Shown: positions 6,719 to 8,381 of the stretch, piece after piece
Layout: each line of letters starts with the position of its first letter
Numbering within the stretch: position 1 is the first letter of the stretch
DNA from: Chloroflexota bacterium
GTDB taxonomy: Bacteria > Chloroflexota > Anaerolineae > B4-G1
NCBI GenBank assembly: GCA_003648125.1
Contig: QMOE01000072.1
Location: 1 to 8,381, forward strand
Length of the DNA stretch: 8,381 bases
Direction: 5' to 3'
The notes under the pieces: model-generated
Told to the model about the DNA's origin: nothing
Databases searched by the model: none
What the model saw: the letters and a program-made list of their open reading frames with translations, nothing else
Translations under genes and position numbers: made by a program

Positions 6719-6747
6719 TTGACAATCGCGCTCACCACTGGTATCAT
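6719..6747 (+). promoter_or_regulatory. Promoter of the isomerase gene
   Basis: A perfect TTGACA (6719-6724) is followed after 17 bases by TATCAT (6742-6747, 5 of 6). Transcription would start near 6754, leaving a leader of about 28 bases before the ATG at 6782. Its -35 box lies only 2 bases from the -35 box of the divergent tRNA promoter. Confidence 0.75.
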
Positions 6748-6781
6748 CTGTGCGCTAGACGTGAAATGAAAGGAGGATGAT

Positions 6782-7861
6782 ATGGTGGCTTTGGATGATC
6801 ACACACTTTTTGACAGGCTTGATCCCGGCGGGATGCGCGAACGTATCGCCGAGTTGCCGCAGCAGTGCCGGGCAGCCTGGTCGCTGGCTCAGGGTCTGGA
6901 ATTGCAATCTGCCTACGACAATGTCCGGCAGATTGTCATTTTGGGGATGGGCGGCTCGGCCATCGGCGGAGCCTTGCTGCAGGGATTGGTGGCGGGGGAA
7001 TGTGCTGTTCCTATTACTGTCGTGCGCGGCTAGACGCTTCCCGCCTTCGTCCGCGGCCCCGACTATCTGGTCATCGGATGTAGTTACTCGGGCAACACGG
7101 AGGAGACGCTCTCGGCTTTTGGGGCGGGGCTGGAGCGGGGGGTCAGGACAGCAGCGGTCACGACGGGGGGAAAATTGGCCGCGTTGGCGCAGGAGGAGGG
7201 GGTGCCGTTGGTGCGTTTCGATTACCAGTCTTCGCCTCGGGCCGCGATGGGTTACTCTTTTACTTTGTTACTTGGCCTGTTGCACCGGCTGGGGTTGCTG
7301 CGTGATTACTCCGCCGACGTGGAGGAGGCGGCCCAGGTGATGGAGGCGTGGCAGGCGGAGATCGGCCCTGCTGTGCCGGCGGCGCGCAATGCGGCCAAAT
7401 CGCAGGCCGGCAGGCTCGCAGGCCGATTGCCCGTGGTCTACGGGGCGGGTTTTCTGGCCGCGGTCGCCAATCGCTGGAAGACCCAGTTCAACGAGAATAG
7501 CAAGCACTGGGCTTTCTTCGAGGTGTTGCCCGAACTCAATCACAACGCCGTCGTGGGACTGGGTATCCCCCAGTCCGTGCGGGATCAGGTGACCGTGCTG
7601 ATGTTGCGCTCAAGTATGGATCATCCACGCGTGCAGGTGCGCTGGGACGTGACGGAGAAGCTGCTCCGGCGCGAGGGTGTGACAGCGGAGACGGTGCAGG
7701 GGCGGGGTAAGAGTAAGCTGGCCCACATGCTTTCCCTGATCCACTTTAATGATTACGTTAGCTTTTACCTGGCGATGCTCAACGGCGCGGACCCCTCGCC
7801 GGTGGAGGCAATCGCCTTCCTCAAGCAGCGGCTGGCCGAGGCAGGGGCGGAGATTGCTTGA
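6782..7861 (+). pseudogene. Bifunctional phosphoglucose/phosphomannose isomerase, interrupted by an in-frame TAG
   Basis: The frame encodes 359 residues, the normal family length, with one TAG at 7031-7033 replacing residue 84. Enzymes of this type interconvert glucose-6-phosphate or mannose-6-phosphate with fructose-6-phosphate using two SIS domains. SIS-1 shows VILGMGGSAIGG at 52-63 before the stop and SYSGNTEETL at 101-110 after it. SIS-2 shows VVYGAGFLAAVANRWKTQ near 218-235, with the active-site segments FNENSK (236-241) and PELNHN (250-255). Relatives usually have a Tyr-x-Leu-Pro motif here, so the change is probably a single Tyr codon to TAG. The ATG has AGGAGG 5 bases upstream. The stop leaves an 83-residue fragment. 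A 228-residue C-terminal fragment from a TTG at 7175 (behind GGGGGG) is possible but would lack the SIS-1 phosphate-binding motifs. A sequencing error or suppression is an alternative to a real mutation. Confidence 0.88.
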
Positions 7862-7885
7862 CAGGGTTGAGGTGTGCGTTATAAT
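7858..7885 (+). promoter_or_regulatory. Near-consensus promoter overlapping the isomerase stop codon
   Basis: TTGACA at 7858-7863 (overlapping the TGA stop at 7859-7861) is followed after 16 bases by TATAAT at 7880-7885. Both hexamers are perfect. Transcription would start near 7892. The next gene begins at 8181, so the transcript would have a leader of about 290 bases, with a terminator-like hairpin early in it. Confidence 0.7.
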
Positions 7886-7903
7886 GCAACCGGGGCGTGG
7901 AGT

Positions 7904-7938
7904 ATGAAACATAAAGCGTAAAATGTAAAGCGTGAAGC
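7904..7938 (+). repeat. Five degenerate 7-base tandem repeats
   Basis: The units are ATGAAAC, ATAAAGC, GTAAAAT, GTAAAGC and GTGAAGC, consensus close to GTAAAGC. The last unit forms the left arm of the following hairpin. Confidence 0.65.
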
Positions 7939-7965
7939 ATGGTGTTCTTGGTGTTTCACGTTTTT
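7931..7965 (+). terminator. Intrinsic terminator-like hairpin
   Basis: Bases 7931-7940 (CGTGAAGCAT) pair with 7951-7960 (GTGTTTCACG) as a 10-bp stem with two G-U pairs and a 10-base loop, followed by TTTTTGTTTG. It would end transcripts of the isomerase gene, and would also cut short transcripts from the 7858-7885 promoter after about 75 bases. The stem is modest in GC, so efficiency is uncertain. Confidence 0.6.
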
Positions 7966-7977
7966 GTTTGTCGAGGA

Positions 7978-7993
7978 TGGGGTAGGACAAATT
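7978..7993 (+). repeat. Direct repeat, copy 1 (unpaired half)
   Basis: TGGGGTAGGACAAATT is identical to 8122-8137. With the preceding GAGG and one mismatched base the match extends over 7973-7993 against 8117-8137. Unlike copy 2 it has no inverted partner downstream. Confidence 0.75.
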
Positions 7994-8009
7994 AGCCCAC
8001 AAGTTTTCA

Positions 8010-8103
8010 AGGTGCCCGGCACTTGCGATTGCTCTCGAAAATAGCTCTTTCGATGGCACAAGCAGATGCCATTTTCTCAAAATCGGCAAAGTGCCGGGCA
8101 CCT
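8010..8103. repeat. REP-like branched palindromic element
   Basis: AGGTGCCCGGCACTT at 8010-8024 pairs perfectly with 8089-8103 (15 bp). Within the 64-base interior are two more hairpins: TCGAAA/TTTCGA at 8035-8053 (6 bp, 7-base loop) and TGCCATTTT/AAAATCGGCA at 8067-8088 (9 bp, CTC loop, one bulged C). The whole folds as a three-way junction. There is no following T-run, so it is not a terminator. It resembles mobile palindromes spread by REP-type transposases, but no transposase is present. Confidence 0.75.
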
Positions 8104-8125
8104 GAGCAGTTATGTTGAGGGTGGG

Positions 8126-8152
8126 GTAGGACAAATTGCCAATTTGTCCTAC
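8126..8152. repeat. Perfect 12-bp hairpin containing direct repeat copy 2
   Basis: GTAGGACAAATT (8126-8137), loop GCC, and AATTTGTCCTAC (8141-8152) form a perfect palindrome 18 bases before the ribosome binding site of the Wzz-like gene. The absence of a T-run argues against termination. It may be a dispersed repeat or an operator-like dyad. Confidence 0.8.
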
Positions 8153-8180
8153 TGTGCGCGATTATCAATGAGGTGATTTA

Positions 8181-8381
8181 ATGGAAGAAGAAATTGATCT
8201 GCGTGTGTATGTCGAGGTACTGGTTCGCAATTGGAAGTGGATCGCGGGACTGGCTCTGGTGGCGGCGGTGGTGGCGTTCGTGGCGAGTTCTTTCATCCCG
8301 CCCACCTACGAGGCCACGGCCCTGGCGGCGATCACCAAGCCGCGCTATGTGATGCAGTTCGATCCCCGCTTCGAGACGGTG
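8181..8381 (+). CDS. Wzz-like polysaccharide chain-length determinant (partial, N-terminus)
   Basis: The first 67 codons are present and the gene runs out of the window. The product begins MEEEIDLRVYVEVLVRNWKW, then a single membrane segment IAGLALVAAVVAFVASSFI (about 21-39), then PPTYEATALAAI. This is the usual layout of the Wzz domain of polysaccharide co-polymerases: a short cytoplasmic start, TM1 and a tyrosine-containing extracytoplasmic strand. These inner-membrane proteins set the chain length of exported polysaccharide, and some are fused to or paired with a tyrosine kinase, which cannot be seen here. GAGGTGA (8170-8176) lies 4 bases before the ATG. A long repeat-filled leader precedes the gene. 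Confidence 0.82.
   Translation, partial: MEEEIDLRVYVEVLVRNWKWIAGLALVAAVVAFVASSFIPPTYEATALAAITKPRYVMQFDPRFETV

Larger units (their letters stand above)
7862..8180. other. Repeat-rich non-coding spacer
   Basis: These 319 bases contain no credible gene on either strand. They hold, in order: the -10 box of a strong promoter, a 7-base tandem repeat, a terminator-like hairpin, a 16-base direct repeat, a 94-base branched palindrome, the second direct-repeat copy folded into a perfect hairpin, and the ribosome binding site of the Wzz-like gene. The stretch is visibly richer in A and T than the flanking genes. Confidence 0.8.

Noticed and set aside
7031..7033. TAG as a recoded sense codon (for example pyrrolysine)
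   Set aside because: No recoding element is visible, the family expects Tyr here, and TAG is used as an ordinary stop at 4616-4618.
6777..7340. 187-codon frame starting at the ATG 5 bases before the isomerase start
   Set aside because: The translation is Trp/Arg/Cys-rich and featureless. The frame from 6782 carries all SIS motifs, and the better spacing from AGGAGG supports 6782.
7904..7921. Five-codon leader peptide (MKHKA) suggesting translational attenuation
   Set aside because: Its GGAG is only one or two bases from the ATG, and the codons are explained by the 7-base tandem repeat.
7610..8134. Open frame of 174 codons on the minus strand
   Set aside because: It crosses the terminator, the repeats and the 3' part of the isomerase in antisense. 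Its middle is translated repeat sequence, and it has no family resemblance.
8126..8152. Perfect hairpin as an intrinsic terminator
   Set aside because: It has no T-run on either side and sits immediately before the ribosome binding site of a gene.
8136..8165. TTGCCA-18-GATTAT as a proximal promoter for the Wzz-like gene
   Set aside because: The -10 match is only 4 of 6, and the start site would fall within the ribosome binding site, leaving almost no leader.

Overview
The window looks like chromosomal DNA of a GC-rich bacterium. Anaerolineae-like Chloroflexota is my best guess, but this is an inference from gene content with no database check. The supporting points are a bacterial HerA-NurA pair, an archaeal/Chloroflexota-type bifunctional phosphoglucose/phosphomannose isomerase in place of a classical Pgi, and spacers filled with small palindromic repeats. 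Initiation signals are ordinary bacterial ones: Shine-Dalgarno sites, TTGACA/TATAAT promoters, and ATG, GTG and TTG starts.

Region 1 (1-3805, minus strand) is a compact operon read right to left: nurA nuclease, a protein that looks like a free-standing HAS-barrel, a 73-residue orphan protein, herA translocase, then the first codons of a secreted or lipoprotein-like protein that leaves the window. Every junction is a 4-base ATGA stop/start overlap. Transcription probably starts from a good promoter at 3777-3805. HerA and NurA are known partners in DNA end resection and, in some bacteria, in phage defence. The two genes between them are candidate accessory subunits.

Region 2 (3777-3924) is a divergent control region built on a large imperfect palindrome whose tips supply the -35 boxes of both outward promoters. 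The nurA promoter points left. On the right the promoter appears to produce a leaderless mRNA for a two-cupin protein (3932-4618).

Region 3 (4625-6716, minus strand) is a proteostasis cluster: tRNA-Leu(UAG), trigger factor (tig, TTG start) and clpP, probably transcribed together. clpX does not follow clpP. The cupin gene and clpP converge with only 6 bases between their stop codons.

Region 4 (6719-7861, plus strand) is a phosphoglucose/phosphomannose isomerase gene with a strong promoter and ribosome binding site, interrupted by one in-frame TAG at codon 84. The frame is intact on both sides.

Region 5 (7862-8180) is a repeat-rich spacer. It holds a near-consensus promoter overlapping the isomerase stop, 7-base tandem repeats, a terminator-like hairpin, a 94-base branched palindromic element, and a direct repeat whose second copy forms a perfect hairpin. 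It leads into the start of a Wzz-like polysaccharide chain-length protein (8181 to the window end). Isomerase and Wzz genes side by side would fit nucleotide-sugar and exopolysaccharide supply.
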